From the NCBI GenBank assembly GCA_019234815.1, contig JAFALA010000043.1, positions 1-33,743 on the forward strand: a DNA stretch of 33,743 nt, written 5' to 3'. Below, in pieces: positions 6,688 through 18,604 of the stretch. A program made the translations under genes and the position numbers. Within the stretch, counting starts at the first letter, position 1. Each line of letters opens with the position of its first letter. This DNA comes from Burkholderiaceae bacterium (GTDB lineage Bacteria > Pseudomonadota > Gammaproteobacteria > Burkholderiales > Burkholderiaceae_C). The notes beneath the pieces are model-generated. The model made no database searches. It worked only from the letters and a program-made list of their open reading frames with translations, and had not been told where the DNA came from.

Positions 6688-6714
6688 GAAGGAGTGGCCG
6701 ATGGCCACTCCTTC
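6688..6714 (-). terminator. Strong hairpin downstream of the 62-aa gene
   Basis: GAAGGAGTGGCC pairs perfectly with GGCCACTCCTTC around a 3-nt loop, 13 nt past the minus-strand stop at 6728. There is no T-tract on either side, so it may be a weak or Rho-assisted terminator or an mRNA-stabilising hairpin. Confidence 0.5.
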
Positions 6715-6727
6715 ATGAAGAGGGAGG

Positions 6728-6916
6728 TCAGAAGTCGTCTTCGCACCGTTCCGCGAGGAAGCGCGCGTCATCGCGGTCGTGGGCGCGCTGTCGAACTTTT
6801 TGTTGCCTGGATCTTTCCGTTTCGTTGAGCTGCGGCTTGGCCACAGCATACAAAAAGCTTTCGTGCTGGTCGCGCGCCTGCTTGCGGCGCACGCTGAGGG
6901 GGATACGCGAAATCAT
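6728..6916 (-). CDS. Small charged hypothetical protein, 62 aa
   Basis: The ATG at 6916 is preceded by GAGGTACAAGG on the minus strand, a plausible ribosome site. The product starts MISRIPLSVRRKQARDQHES and is highly charged (Arg, Asp and Glu rich), ending AERCEDDF, with no membrane segment. A strong hairpin follows the stop. No family is recognised. The overlapping plus-strand frame at 6684-7109 has no comparable start signal. Confidence 0.45.
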   Translation of the reverse strand: MISRIPLSVRRKQARDQHESFLYAVAKPQLNETERSRQQKVRQRAHDRDDARFLAERCEDDF

Positions 6917-7460
6917 CCTTGTACCTCACTGTCGGTTGATTGCAACTACAGCCCCAAACGCCGACGCTCCCGCGTCGGAAACCGGTTTCGTTCACGTGGC
7001 GAATCGTGCCTTGCGTGGGAAAACCGATCAGTCAAGCGCTAAAGTGACTCGTTTTTTCTCGTTTGTAAAGCAGGAATTTCTGTCCGGATGGCAAATGTTG
7101 TGTTCGTGACGTCGTTTACTCCAATATCATGATTAATATATCGATGATAGTCTTGATGTAAGACACTGCGATGACAACGGCGCGGGTAACGGCAGGGCAT
7201 TCGAACAGTGGGACTGCATCACTTTACAGTTAGCAGGCTTTTGTCTCGATGCCAAATGGGGAGATAAAAAAAGAGCCCCTTGTGGGGGCTCTGAATTGCA
7301 CCTTCGCTCAGGAGACTGGGAGTAGCGACCCCCAGTCATATCAAAGTGACGCTAGCGCCACTTGACCTGCGCTGAGTATGCGCTGGGCGTCGGCAAAGCT
7401 CTATAGGCGTTTGATGGTGTTTGTTTGACGGAATGTGACTAAATCTTTGCAGGGAGAAAC
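6917..7460. other. Long intergenic region with terminator and hairpins
   Basis: There is no credible protein gene in these 544 bp. The section 7040-7200 is AT-richer. The right part holds the minus-strand terminator at 7266-7292 and two hairpins upstream of it on the same strand: GACTGGG/CCCAGTC (7314-7337) and GTGACGCTAGCGCCAC near 7345-7361. No gene ends into this terminator, so a small minus-strand RNA of roughly 150 nt is possible. Confidence 0.45.
7266..7292 (-). terminator. Intrinsic terminator on the minus strand without an upstream gene
   Basis: AGAGCCCC (7272-7279) pairs with GGGGGCTCT (7284-7292) around a short loop. Read on the minus strand, the stem is followed by TTTTTTT. No minus-strand protein gene lies upstream within 7293-7460, so it may end a small RNA. 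Confidence 0.85.
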
Positions 7461-7901
7461 ATGGAAAAACGTTATCCGGAAATTGGCCGCCGCACGGTGC
7501 AAATGCGTTGGGGCGACATGGACGCCATCGGTCATCTGAACAACACCTACTATTTCCGTTATCTGGAGCAGGTGCGGGTGGAATGGCTCGATAGCGTCGG
7601 CCATGGCATCCGCCCCGGCGCCACCGGGCCGGTGATCGCGGCCACCTCGTGCACCTTCCGCCGTCAGCTCAGTTATCCGGCGACGGTGGAGATCACGCTG
7701 GAGCTGGAGCGTCTGGGTAAAAGCAGCGTCACGCTGCGCCATCACTTCTTCGTCGCCGGCGATCCGGACACCCTCTATGCCTATGGCGACGTGACCTTGG
7801 TGTGGGTCGACTATCAAAGCGGGCAAGCGGTGCCCTTGCCGGACGATTTGCGCGCGCTGTTGGCGCCGCAGGCGGCGGCGTTGGCTCAGATGTCGGCGTG
7901 A
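7461..7901 (+). CDS. Acyl-CoA thioesterase (hot-dog fold, 4HBT/YbgC-like)
   Basis: The 146-residue hot-dog fold enzyme is predicted to hydrolyse acyl-CoA thioesters in the cytoplasm. The family motif WGDMDAIGHLNNTYYFRYLE (about residues 17-36) includes the catalytic Asp region and the conserved HLNN. The next segment (VRVEWLDSVGHG) is also typical. The start at 7461 follows AGGGAGAA. The length fits the family. The substrate (long-chain or 4-hydroxybenzoyl-type) cannot be told from sequence. It lies 130 nt upstream of the ABC exporter gene on the same strand, without an obvious functional link. Confidence 0.9.
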   Translation: MEKRYPEIGRRTVQMRWGDMDAIGHLNNTYYFRYLEQVRVEWLDSVGHGIRPGATGPVIAATSCTFRRQLSYPATVEITLELERLGKSSVTLRHHFFVAGDPDTLYAYGDVTLVWVDYQSGQAVPLPDDLRALLAPQAAALAQMSA

Positions 7902-8031
7902 TCTGAAAAAGCTGAAATAAAGCGGTCGCCGAGCTCGGCCGCTTGCACGGGGCGAGCGGATACGCTAATGTCATCGTCCCTTTAACCCCAGGTCCGGCGC
8001 CCACAAGGCGCCCGCGACAGGAGCGATCTTT

Positions 8032-9891
8032 ATGTTTTCCTGGTTTGAACGCCGGGTGGATCCCTATCCGGAGTCTCCCCCCGCACAGCCGCCGCACGGC
8101 TTCTTTTCCTTCATCTGGTTTTGTACGCGCAGCATGCGCGGCCTGATTCTCGGCATGACGCTGCTGACGGCCGCCATCGGCGCGTTCGAGGCGTTGCTGT
8201 TCGCCATGCTCGGCTCGGTGGTCGACTGGTTGTCCAAAGTGCCGCCCCAGGCGCTGTGGCAGCAGGAGCGCGGCAATCTGCTGCTGCTTGCCGGCATTTT
8301 GCTGGCAAGCCCCCTGGTGGTCGCGCTGCAAGCGCTTTGCAAGTACCAGGGTCTGTTCAGCAATTTCCCCATGCGTTTGCGCTGGAATTTCCATCGCCAT
8401 TTGCTCGGCCAGAGCATGAGCTTCTATCAGGACGAGTTCGCCGGCCGGGTCTCGACCAAGGTCATGCAGACCGCGCTGGCCGTGCGCGACACGGTGATGA
8501 TCATCACCGATATTCTGGTGTTCGTGCTGATCTACTTCATCACCATGGTCGGCGTAGTCGGCCATTTCGATACCTTGCTGCTCTGGCCGTTCATGGGCTG
8601 GCTGCTGGCGTACGTGCTGACGCTCGCCTTTTTCGTGCCGCGTCTGGGGCAGGCCGCCACCTTGCAGGCCGATGCGCGCAGCCTCATGACCGGCCGCATC
8701 ACCGACGCCTACACCAACATCGCCACGGTCAAGCTGTTCTCCCACGGCCAGCGCGAGGCGCGCTTCGCCCGCAACGCCATGCAGGAGTTCATGGCGACGG
8801 CGTATCGCCAGATGCGCCTGGTCAGCGGGTTTGAAATCACCAACCAGATCAGCAGCATGCTGCTGGTGGCGGCGACGACGGGGGTGGCGCTATGGCTGTG
8901 GATGCATGGCCAGGTCGGCGTGGGCGCGGTGGCCGCCGCCACCGCCATGGCATTGCGCTTGAACGGCATCTCGCATTGGATCATGTGGGAAATGTCGAGC
9001 CTGTTCGAGAACATCGGCACCGTGCAAGACGGCATTCGCACCTTGTCGCGTCAGGTGGCGGTGACCGACGCGCCGGCAGCGGCGCCACTCAAGGTCACGC
9101 GCGGCGAGGTCCGTTTCGACAACGTCGACTTCGGCTACGGCAGCGACAAAATGGTGATCAGCGGGCTCAACCTGACGATCCGGCCCGGTGAGAAAATCGG
9201 CCTGGTGGGCCGTTCCGGCGCCGGCAAGTCGACCATCGTCAATCTGCTGCTGCGCTTTTACGATGCCGACGGCGGCCGCATTCTGATCGACGGCCAGGAC
9301 GTGCGCGCCGTCAAGCAAGACAGTTTGCGCGCCCAGGTTGGCATGGTGACGCAGGACACGTCGCTGTTGCATCGCTCGGTGCGCGAAAACCTGCTCTATG
9401 GCCGTCCGGATGCCGATGACGCGGCCATGGTCGCGGCGGCGCGGCGCGCCGAGGCGCACGACTTCATTCTCGCCTTGACCGATCCCAAGGGCCGCACCGG
9501 CTACGACGCGCATGTGGGCGAGCGCGGCGTGAAGCTGTCCGGCGGTCAGCGCCAACGTATCGCCATCGCGCGCGTCATGTTGAAAGACGCGCCGATCCTG
9601 CTGTTGGACGAAGCCACCAGCGCGCTCGATTCAGAAGTCGAAGCGGCGATTCAGGACAGCCTTTACCGCTTGATGGAAGGCAAAACCGTGGTGGCGATCG
9701 CGCATCGGCTGTCGACCATTGCCGCCATGGACCGGCTGATCGTGCTCGATCGCGGCCAGGTGGTCGAGGAGGGCTCGCACCAGCAGCTGCTGGCCCGTGG
9801 CGGCCTGTATGCGCGGCTGTGGTCGCACCAGAGCGGCGGTTTCCTCTGCGAGGACGACGACGAGGAGCTGATGGTGCCGCAGCGGGGCTAA
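8032..9891 (+). CDS. ABC exporter, fused permease and ATPase (MsbA/multidrug-like)
   Basis: The 619-residue half-transporter works as a homodimer in the inner membrane. The N-terminal part (about 35-330) holds the type 1 exporter membrane helices, starting after FSFIWFCTRSMRG. The ATPase domain (about 350-600) has Walker A GRSGAGKST (about 393-401), the signature LSGGQRQR (about 502-509), Walker B ILLLDEATSALD (about 522-533) and the H-loop IAHRLSTI. AGGAG upstream supports ATG 8032. The C-terminus ends in an acidic stretch (EDDDEE). The substrate is unknown: lipid, drug or peptide export are all compatible. It has no N-terminal C39 peptidase domain, so it is not the obvious exporter for the double-glycine peptide. 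Confidence 0.92.
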   Translation: MFSWFERRVDPYPESPPAQPPHGFFSFIWFCTRSMRGLILGMTLLTAAIGAFEALLFAMLGSVVDWLSKVPPQALWQQERGNLLLLAGILLASPLVVALQALCKYQGLFSNFPMRLRWNFHRHLLGQSMSFYQDEFAGRVSTKVMQTALAVRDTVMIITDILVFVLIYFITMVGVVGHFDTLLLWPFMGWLLAYVLTLAFFVPRLGQAATLQADARSLMTGRITDAYTNIATVKLFSHGQREARFARNAMQEFMATAYRQMRLVSGFEITNQISSMLLVAATTGVALWLWMHGQVGVGAVAAATAMALRLNGISHWIMWEMSSLFENIGTVQDGIRTLSRQVAVTDAPAAAPLKVTRGEVRFDNVDFGYGSDKMVISGLNLTIRPGEKIGLVGRSGAGKSTIVNLLLRFYDADGGRILIDGQDVRAVKQDSLRAQVGMVTQDTSLLHRSVRENLLYGRPDADDAAMVAAARRAEAHDFILALTDPKGRTGYDAHVGERGVKLSGGQRQRIAIARVMLKDAPILLLDEATSALDSEVEAAIQDSLYRLMEGKTVVAIAHRLSTIAAMDRLIVLDRGQVVEEGSHQQLLARGGLYARLWSHQSGGFLCEDDDEELMVPQRG

Positions 9892-9966
9892 GCGACGTAA
9901 CGGCGTTTCCGTGGCGCACTGCCTTCGGCGAGTGCTCCCTACACAAACAAGTGTCCGGGGGCGTAG

Positions 9967-10000
9967 GGTGCAATCGCCGCGCAGTGCGCGGCATTGCACC
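9967..10000. terminator. Long hairpin between convergent ABC exporter and mnmC genes
   Basis: GGTGCAAT...GCCGCGC pairs with GCGCGGC...ATTGCACC, a 15-bp stem with one bulged C and a 3-nt loop. It lies between two converging genes and could terminate both. No T-tract is present, and the GTAGGGTGCAAT flank resembles repeated REP-like intergenic elements, so it may be one of those. Confidence 0.5.
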
Positions 10001-10020
10001 AAACACCGCTAGCACCGGCG

Positions 10021-12018
10021 TTAGAGATATTCCGCCGGATCGATTTTGCCGCGCATCAGATGGCGCAGCATGAAGCGGTTCGGATGCAACGCCTGCATCA
10101 ACGCAGCGGAAAGCGGCGCGGGCTCGTTGTCGATTTGCGCGGCGAGAATTTCGCCGGACAACGGCGCGGTGATCATGCCGCGCGAGCCGTGGGCGGTATT
10201 GACGTACAGACCCGTGGCCCAGGGCGCGGGCTCGGTCAGCTTGAGCGAGGCGTCCAGCGCCAGCGGTGCGTAGGCGCGGACGAAGTCGCGCATCGGCGCC
10301 ACCGGACCGATCAGCGGCAGATAGTCGGGGCTCGTGCAGCGCCAGCCCGCGCGGCCGTCGAGATGCGCGACGTCGAGCATGTCCGCCTGGCACGCGGCAT
10401 GGAGCGCGGGCGCCATGGCGGCGAGCATGGCCAGGTTGTCCTGATGCTCCTCGGCAGTCAGCAGCAAATGCTCGGCATTGAATTTGAAGCTGGCGCCCAG
10501 CGTGTGAATGCCTTGGCGCGCCGGCGCGACATAGCCTTCGTGGCATAGCACGATGCGCAAGGCTTGGCTGTCGGCCGTGGCCGGCAGGTGCGTGATCTGG
10601 CCGCGGATGCGCTTGAGCGGCAAGTGGCTCGTGCAGTCGAATGCGGCGCTGTCGGCGCCGCCGGCCAGCACCACCACGCTGCCGAACGCAATGGCGCCCT
10701 GCTCGCCGCTGACCACCCATTGCCCGTCCGCGGCGTTTTGCGACAGTTCCAGCACCGAGGTATTGGTGATGACGTCGATGCCGGGATGGTCGCACAGCGC
10801 GCGCGCCAGCGCCGGCGGGTGCAGCCAGCCGCCCTGGGGAAAGAACAGGCCGCCTTGCGGCAGTTCGATGCCGGCGCGTTCACTGGCGGCGTGCCGGTCG
10901 AGCCATTCGACCCAGCCGTCCGCCAGGCCGCTGGCGAGCAGCGCCTGCTGCTTGAGCAGATCGTTGTCGTCGACCGGCAGTTGCAGCACGCCGGTTTGCC
11001 GCCAGTCGTCCGGACGGTCGGTGAGCAGCTGCTGCAACAGGGCGAGAGAGTAGCGGTAACCGGCGAGCACCAGCTGGGTGAGCGGCGTGTCGTGCGCCGA
11101 CAGGCGCGCGTAGAGCACGCCTTGATCGTTGCCCGATCCTTCGCGTGCCAGTGTCGGGTGACGCTCGATCAAGGCGACCTGCCAGCCGCGGTTGGCCAGG
11201 CTCCAGGCGCTGGCCGCGCCGGCCACGCCGCCGCCCACGATCACGGCGCGGCGTTCGGCGCCCGCCGGCAACGGCGCATGCGCGAACCACGGCGCTTCCC
11301 ACTCCGGCTGCGCGCCGCCGCCGGCATAGTGGCCGCGGCTCATTTCGCGCTTGCTGCCGTATCCGGGCACTTTCTCCACCACGAACCCCGCGGCCTGCAG
11401 GCCGCGGCGTACGAAGCCGGCGCTGGTGAATGTGGCGAAACTCGCGCCCGGCCGGGCAAGGCGCGCCATGGTCTGAAACAAGGTGTCATGCCACATGTCG
11501 GGGTTTTTCGATGGCGCGAAGCCGTCGAGAAACCAGGCGTCGACGCGCGCCTCCGCCATCTGCCAGCACGGTACCGCCTCGCCCACGATCAATGTCAGGG
11601 TCACGCGCCCCTGATCGAACACGAAACGGTGCCAGCCCGGCGGCGGGGCGACGTAGCGCGCGCACAGCGCGTCGGCCTCTGCCGCGAGTTCCGGCCAAAG
11701 CGCCAAGGCGCGCCGCAGGTCGGCCGCGGCAAGGGGAAATTTCTCCACCGAGACGAACGACAAGCGGGCGTTGGGCGGCGCGTGGCGGCGAAAGCACTGC
11801 CAAGCGCAGAGAAAATTCAACCCCGTGCCGAAGCCGGTTTCGCCGATGGTGAATACTTGTTGAGGGGCCAGGGCGGCGAAGCGCTCGGGCAAGCGGTTGC
11901 CGTCGATGAAGACGTGGCGGGTCTCCTCCAGGCCGCTGTCGCGCGAGAAATACACATCGCCGAACGCGGTGGAAAAGGGCAGCCCCTCGGGCCAGTCGAG
12001 TTGAGCGGTATGCGTCAT
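10021..12018 (-). CDS. mnmC: Bifunctional tRNA mnm5s2U biosynthesis protein MnmC
   Basis: The 665-residue enzyme has two domains and completes the 5-methylaminomethyl group on wobble uridine 34. The N-terminal methyltransferase (MnmD, about 1-240) has GETGFGTGLNFL (59-70) for S-adenosylmethionine binding and DAWFLDGFAPSKNPDMW (159-175). The C-terminal FAD oxidoreductase (about 255-665) has the dinucleotide motif VIVGGGVAGAASAW (258-271) and GNDQGVLYARLSAHDTPLTQL, and removes the carboxymethyl group. Length matches E. coli MnmC. It lies 46 nt downstream of mnmH on the same strand, so the two are probably one operon acting on the same tRNA base. Confidence 0.96.
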   Translation of the reverse strand: MTHTAQLDWPEGLPFSTAFGDVYFSRDSGLEETRHVFIDGNRLPERFAALAPQQVFTIGETGFGTGLNFLCAWQCFRRHAPPNARLSFVSVEKFPLAAADLRRALALWPELAAEADALCARYVAPPPGWHRFVFDQGRVTLTLIVGEAVPCWQMAEARVDAWFLDGFAPSKNPDMWHDTLFQTMARLARPGASFATFTSAGFVRRGLQAAGFVVEKVPGYGSKREMSRGHYAGGGAQPEWEAPWFAHAPLPAGAERRAVIVGGGVAGAASAWSLANRGWQVALIERHPTLAREGSGNDQGVLYARLSAHDTPLTQLVLAGYRYSLALLQQLLTDRPDDWRQTGVLQLPVDDNDLLKQQALLASGLADGWVEWLDRHAASERAGIELPQGGLFFPQGGWLHPPALARALCDHPGIDVITNTSVLELSQNAADGQWVVSGEQGAIAFGSVVVLAGGADSAAFDCTSHLPLKRIRGQITHLPATADSQALRIVLCHEGYVAPARQGIHTLGASFKFNAEHLLLTAEEHQDNLAMLAAMAPALHAACQADMLDVAHLDGRAGWRCTSPDYLPLIGPVAPMRDFVRAYAPLALDASLKLTEPAPWATGLYVNTAHGSRGMITAPLSGEILAAQIDNEPAPLSAALMQALHPNRFMLRHLMRGKIDPAEYL

Positions 12019-12064
12019 GGGAGTCCGGAAAAAGACAGGCGGAAAATCGATCCCCTGTTATTGG

Positions 12065-13093
12065 TCATAGCACAGATGACGCCTGTTCGAGCGCGTCGTC
12101 GGTGACGCCGGCCAAGGTCAGCGTGCATGTTTCGGCGGCGAAGTGCTTGGCGGTGGAACGGCGGTAGAGCGGATCGTAATGCGCTTCCAGCAGCGCTTGC
12201 ACCAGCTCGGCGTATTGCGCCGACTGAATCAGCCGTTGCCAGGCGTCCCATTGTTCGCGCGCATACAGCGTCTTGAGACGGTCGAGCTGGGCGGTCAGCA
12301 ATGCCGGCTGCTCGGTCAGGAACGCATAGTCCTCCAGCAGAAAGCGCACCCGCTCCGCCAGCGGCACTTCGAGCCGGATCGCCGGCGCGCTTTGCATCGC
12401 GGCCAACAGCGCGTTGGGCAGGGTCAGCCGGCCGATGTGGCGGCTTTCGGCCTCGATGTATACCGGCTCGCGCCCGTCGCAGGCGATAAGCGCCTGGCGC
12501 AATGCGCTCTCGAACGCTTTCTGGCTCGGCTGCGTTTGGCCGGGCACGAGTCCCAGCACCGAGCCGCGGTGGCTGGCAAGCCCCTCCAGATCGAGCACTT
12601 GCCGGCCATGGCGCGCCAGCGCGGCCAGGAGGCGGCTTTTGCCGGATCCGGTCGGGCCGGTGAGCACGCGCCAATCGATGCCGGCCGGCAATTGTTCCAG
12701 GTCGGCCAGCACCTGCTGCCGATAGCCTTTATAGCCGTGCTCCAACTGATGCGCGGCCCAGCCGACCTGCGCCAGCACCAGGGCCATGGCGCCGGAACGT
12801 TGCCCGCCGCGCCAGCAGTAGACCAGCGGCCGCCAGGATTTCGGCCGGTCGTGGAAGCGCTCCTCGATGTGCAGGGCGATGTTGCGCGCGACGAGCGCCG
12901 CGCCGACCCGGCGCGCGGCGAAGGGCGATTGCTGACAATACAGCGTGCCGACGCGCGCGCGTTCCGCGTCGTCCAGCACCGGGCAGGAGATGGCGCCGGG
13001 GAGGTGATCGACAGCAAATTCGCTTGGCGAGCGCACGTCGATAATCTCGTCAAAGGCGTTAAGCTGTGCTAGGGTCGCGACCTTGAAAAACAT
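12065..13093 (-). CDS. mnmH: tRNA 2-selenouridine synthase MnmH (SelU/YbbB)
   Basis: The 342-residue enzyme replaces sulfur by selenium in 2-thiouridine 34 of certain tRNAs, via a geranylated intermediate, using selenophosphate. The rhodanese domain (about 1-125) contains DEIIDVRSPSEFAVDH (15-30) and the active-site Cys93 in VYCWRGGQRSG. A P-loop GPTGSGKS (146-153) begins the C-terminal domain. Domain order and length match the family. It starts only 20 bp from the divergently transcribed selD, which makes its substrate, and precedes mnmC. The ribosome site at 13093 is weak, but the start agrees with family alignments as remembered. Confidence 0.95.
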   Translation of the reverse strand: MFFKVATLAQLNAFDEIIDVRSPSEFAVDHLPGAISCPVLDDAERARVGTLYCQQSPFAARRVGAALVARNIALHIEERFHDRPKSWRPLVYCWRGGQRSGAMALVLAQVGWAAHQLEHGYKGYRQQVLADLEQLPAGIDWRVLTGPTGSGKSRLLAALARHGRQVLDLEGLASHRGSVLGLVPGQTQPSQKAFESALRQALIACDGREPVYIEAESRHIGRLTLPNALLAAMQSAPAIRLEVPLAERVRFLLEDYAFLTEQPALLTAQLDRLKTLYAREQWDAWQRLIQSAQYAELVQALLEAHYDPLYRRSTAKHFAAETCTLTLAGVTDDALEQASSVL

Positions 13094-13113
13094 GGTTTTG
13101 AAAGGATAGGGAC

Positions 13114-14154
13114 ATGGCCGACATCAAATTGACGCAATTGTCGCACGGCGGCGGCTGCGGGTGCAAAATCGCCCCCGCCGTCCTGCAGTCGATTTTGGCT
13201 GGCGCGCGTGACCGGACGCCCTTTCCTGACCTGCTCGTCGGCGCGGAGACTAGCGACGACGCCGCGGTGTACCGCCTCAACGATCAACAAGCCATCGTCG
13301 CCACCACCGATTTCTTCATGCCGATCGTCGACGACGCGCGCGATTTCGGCCGCATCGCCGCCACCAATGCGTTATCCGACATCTACGCCATGGGCGCGAC
13401 GCCGATCATGGCGCTGGCCATCGTCGGCATGCCGGTCAACACGCTGCCGCTCGAGACGATCCGCGCCATCCTGGCCGGCGGCGAGTCGGTGTGCATGGAG
13501 GCCGGTATCCCGCTCGCCGGCGGGCATTCGATCGACGCGCCGGAGCCGATCTACGGCTTGGTCGCGCTTGGCGTGGTGCATCCGGATCAGCTCAAGCGCA
13601 ATAGCGCGGCGCGTGAAGGCGACGTGCTGATTTTGGGTAAGCCGCTGGGCATCGGCATTCTGGCGCAAGCGATGAAGAAGGGGCTGCTTGACGACGCCGG
13701 CTATCGCGCGCTGATCGACGTGACCACGCGGCTCAACCGCGTGGGCAGCGAGTTGGCGCGGCTTGATGGCGTGCACGCGCTGACCGACGTCACCGGATTC
13801 GGCTTGTTGGGCCATTTGCTGGAGCTGTGCCGGGGCGCATCGCTCGGCGCGCGGCTCGACATGGCGGCGCTGCCGGTCATCGCCGCCGCGCGCGCCTTTG
13901 CCGAGCAAGGCATCGGCCCTGGCGCCATCGAACGCAATCTACAGAGTTTCGCCGACGCGCTGGATGTGGCCCCTGGGCTCGCAGACTGGCAAATCAGGCT
14001 GTTGGCCGATCCGCAAACCAGCGGGGGCCTGCTGGCGAGTGTGGCGCCGTCGCTGGCGGAAGAGGTGCTAAGCCGGTTCCATGCCGCCGGTTTTGCCGAG
14101 GCCGCGGTGGTGGGGCGGTTGACGGCTGGGGCGGCACGAGTGGCAGTTAGTTAA
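13114..14154 (+). CDS. selD: Selenide, water dikinase (selenophosphate synthase)
   Basis: The 346-residue enzyme makes selenophosphate from selenide and ATP. The N-terminal catalytic segment LSHGGGCGCKIAP has Cys15 and Lys18, equivalent to E. coli Cys17 and Lys20; the family uses Cys or Sec here, and this one uses Cys. The segment with SDDAAVYRLNDQQAIVATTDFF holds the metal/ATP-binding Asp. ATNALSDIYAMG and LTDVTGFGLLGHL are also typical. AAAGGATAGGG supports the start. It is transcribed away from mnmH, consistent with supply of selenophosphate for tRNA 2-selenouridine. No selA, selB or selenoprotein gene is visible in the window. Confidence 0.96.
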   Translation: MADIKLTQLSHGGGCGCKIAPAVLQSILAGARDRTPFPDLLVGAETSDDAAVYRLNDQQAIVATTDFFMPIVDDARDFGRIAATNALSDIYAMGATPIMALAIVGMPVNTLPLETIRAILAGGESVCMEAGIPLAGGHSIDAPEPIYGLVALGVVHPDQLKRNSAAREGDVLILGKPLGIGILAQAMKKGLLDDAGYRALIDVTTRLNRVGSELARLDGVHALTDVTGFGLLGHLLELCRGASLGARLDMAALPVIAAARAFAEQGIGPGAIERNLQSFADALDVAPGLADWQIRLLADPQTSGGLLASVAPSLAEEVLSRFHAAGFAEAAVVGRLTAGAARVAVS

Positions 14155-14244
14155 ATGGTGTGCAATATATAAAAAGTATTTACTTAAAAAACATAACTAC
14201 ATTACTTCATGAATGAGTGAACGATCTCACGGGGAGCTTAAGAA

Positions 14245-15894
14245 ATGAAGAACCTGACGGTTCGACAGGTGTTGCTATTGATTGCCGCGGTCGGCATTGT
14301 CGGCATGCTGCTGGTGGCCGGCTTCGGCGTGTATCAACTCGGCGGGCAGCAGGGCCGGGCGGTGGCGGCCTTCGATCGCGAAGGCCACGACATGCATGTG
14401 TTGCTGGAGATCGAATCCGCTAACCTGGAATTCAAAAAGCAGGTGCAGGAGTGGAAGGATACGTTGCTGCGCGGCAACGATCCGGCCAAATTCGATAAAT
14501 ACTTCGGCAACTTCCAGACGCGCGAAGCGGCCATGGACGATCACCTGCACAAGGCCCAGGATGGCCTGAAGGCGTTGGGCCAGGACGCGCTGGCGGGCGA
14601 GATCGACGGCCTGCTGCAGACCCATAAGGAATTCGGCCAGAAATACCGCGACGCGTTGAGCCACTACGACAAGGCCGATCCCAATGCCGCGCACGTGGTC
14701 GACAAGATGGTCGCCGGCATGGACCGGCCGATGACCGACGCTTTGAGCGCGTATGCCCAGAAAATCGAAAAAGCCTCATTGCAATCGTCCGATGACGAGG
14801 TCGCCGTGCTGGCCTCGGCCTTCAATCAGTCGCTGATCGTGTTCGGCATCGCGTTGGTGGCGGTGGTGGTGGCGGTGCTGTTGATCGCCGTGGCGGCGAC
14901 GCGGGCGATTCTGGCGCAGTTGGGCGGCGAGCCCAGCGAAGGCGCGCGGGTGGCGCGCGCCATGGCCTCGGGCAACTTGGCGCAGGCGATCGCCAGCCGT
15001 GGCGACGCGAGCCTGATGGCGTCGATGGAAACCATGCGCCAAGGCTTGCGCCAGATCGTCGGCAATGTGCGCGCGGTGTCCGAGGGCCTCGCGGCTGCGG
15101 CCGAACAGCAGACGCGCGTGTCCTCGCAAGTGTCGACGAGCTCGCATCAGCAATCCGAGTCGGCCTCGAGCGTAGCCGCCGCGATCGAGCAGATGACGGC
15201 CAGCATCGAGAACGTGTCCGATAGCGCGCGTGATGTGCGCGAAGTCTCCGAGAAGATGAAATCGCTGTCCGGCGAGAGCGGTGCGATGCGCGCCATGGTG
15301 GCCGATATGCAGTCGCTGTCCGAGTCGGTGCTGGTCGCGCAAGAGAAGATTCGCGAACTGGGCACGCAATCGCAGCAGATTCAGCACATCGTGATGACGG
15401 TGCGCGATATCGCCGAGCAGACCAATCTGCTGGCGCTCAACGCCGCCATCGAGGCGGCGCGCGCGGGCGAGCAGGGCCGCGGTTTCGCCGTGGTGGCCGA
15501 CGAGGTGAGAAAGCTGGCGGAGCGCACCGCCGAGTCGACGGTGGAAATCTCGCAGATGGCGGAAAAGATCCAAAGCGGCGCCGACGCCGCCGTGCAGGGT
15601 ATGGAGGGGACGGCGGCGCTGGTCAAGGCCGGTTCGGAGCGCGCGGGCCAGGCGGTCCAGTCGGTGCAGGATATCAACGACGGCGCCGAGCAGCTGATCC
15701 AAGGGGTGAGCCAAATTCACCATGCGCTGTCGGAGCAAAGCATCGCCAGCCATGAAGTGTCCGCCAGCGTCGAGCGCATCGCCCACGCCGCCGAGGAAAA
15801 CGTCGGCGTGGTCGACATGGCGTCCGAGGCGGCCATGCAATTGGCGCGTTTGGCGCAGGACCTGCAGAAGGAAGTCAGCCGCTTCTCGGTCTAA
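14245..15894 (+). CDS. Methyl-accepting chemotaxis protein
   Basis: The 549-residue chemoreceptor has membrane helix 1 (about 8-30), a periplasmic helical ligand-binding region (about 31-190, likely a four-helix bundle), membrane helix 2 (about 192-215), a HAMP-like linker and a long cytoplasmic coiled coil. The signalling tip is recognisable as [20 protein letters not shown] followed by [23 protein letters not shown] upstream supports ATG 14245. The ligand cannot be inferred. No che genes are adjacent, so it is a stand-alone receptor gene. Confidence 0.94.
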   Translation: MKNLTVRQVLLLIAAVGIVGMLLVAGFGVYQLGGQQGRAVAAFDREGHDMHVLLEIESANLEFKKQVQEWKDTLLRGNDPAKFDKYFGNFQTREAAMDDHLHKAQDGLKALGQDALAGEIDGLLQTHKEFGQKYRDALSHYDKADPNAAHVVDKMVAGMDRPMTDALSAYAQKIEKASLQSSDDEVAVLASAFNQSLIVFGIALVAVVVAVLLIAVAATRAILAQLGGEPSEGARVARAMASGNLAQAIASRGDASLMASMETMRQGLRQIVGNVRAVSEGLAAAAEQQTRVSSQVSTSSHQQSESASSVAAAIEQMTASIENVSDSARDVREVSEKMKSLSGESGAMRAMVADMQSLSESVLVAQEKIRELGTQSQQIQHIVMTVRDIAEQTNLLALNAAIEAARAGEQGRGFAVVADEVRKLAERTAESTVEISQMAEKIQSGADAAVQGMEGTAALVKAGSERAGQAVQSVQDINDGAEQLIQGVSQIHHALSEQSIASHEVSASVERIAHAAEENVGVVDMASEAAMQLARLAQDLQKEVSRFSV

Positions 15895-15975
15895 GATTGG
15901 GTTTCATTTTCGGCACTCTTGAAATGTGTTGAGCACCGCCCAAAGTTAGGGGGTATCAACGAATGACAGGAGTGC

Positions 15976-18585
<2,610 letters not shown>

Positions 18586-18604
18586 TCAGGCGCTGGAGAT
18601 CGTG

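Noticed and set aside
7290..7330. Glycine-riboswitch-like core GCGAAGGTGCAA on the minus strand
   Set aside because: The flanking conserved segments of the glycine aptamer are missing and no glycine-metabolism gene lies downstream.
8032..9891. The ABC exporter as the secretion system for the double-glycine peptide
   Set aside because: It lacks an N-terminal C39 peptidase domain, lies 3 kb away on the other strand, and is separated by unrelated genes.
10564..12105. 513-codon plus-strand frame over mnmC
   Set aside because: It is a shadow of mnmC with no recognisable domain; the same holds for the antisense frames over the chemotaxis receptor (14776-15840) and TonB receptor (23052-24983).
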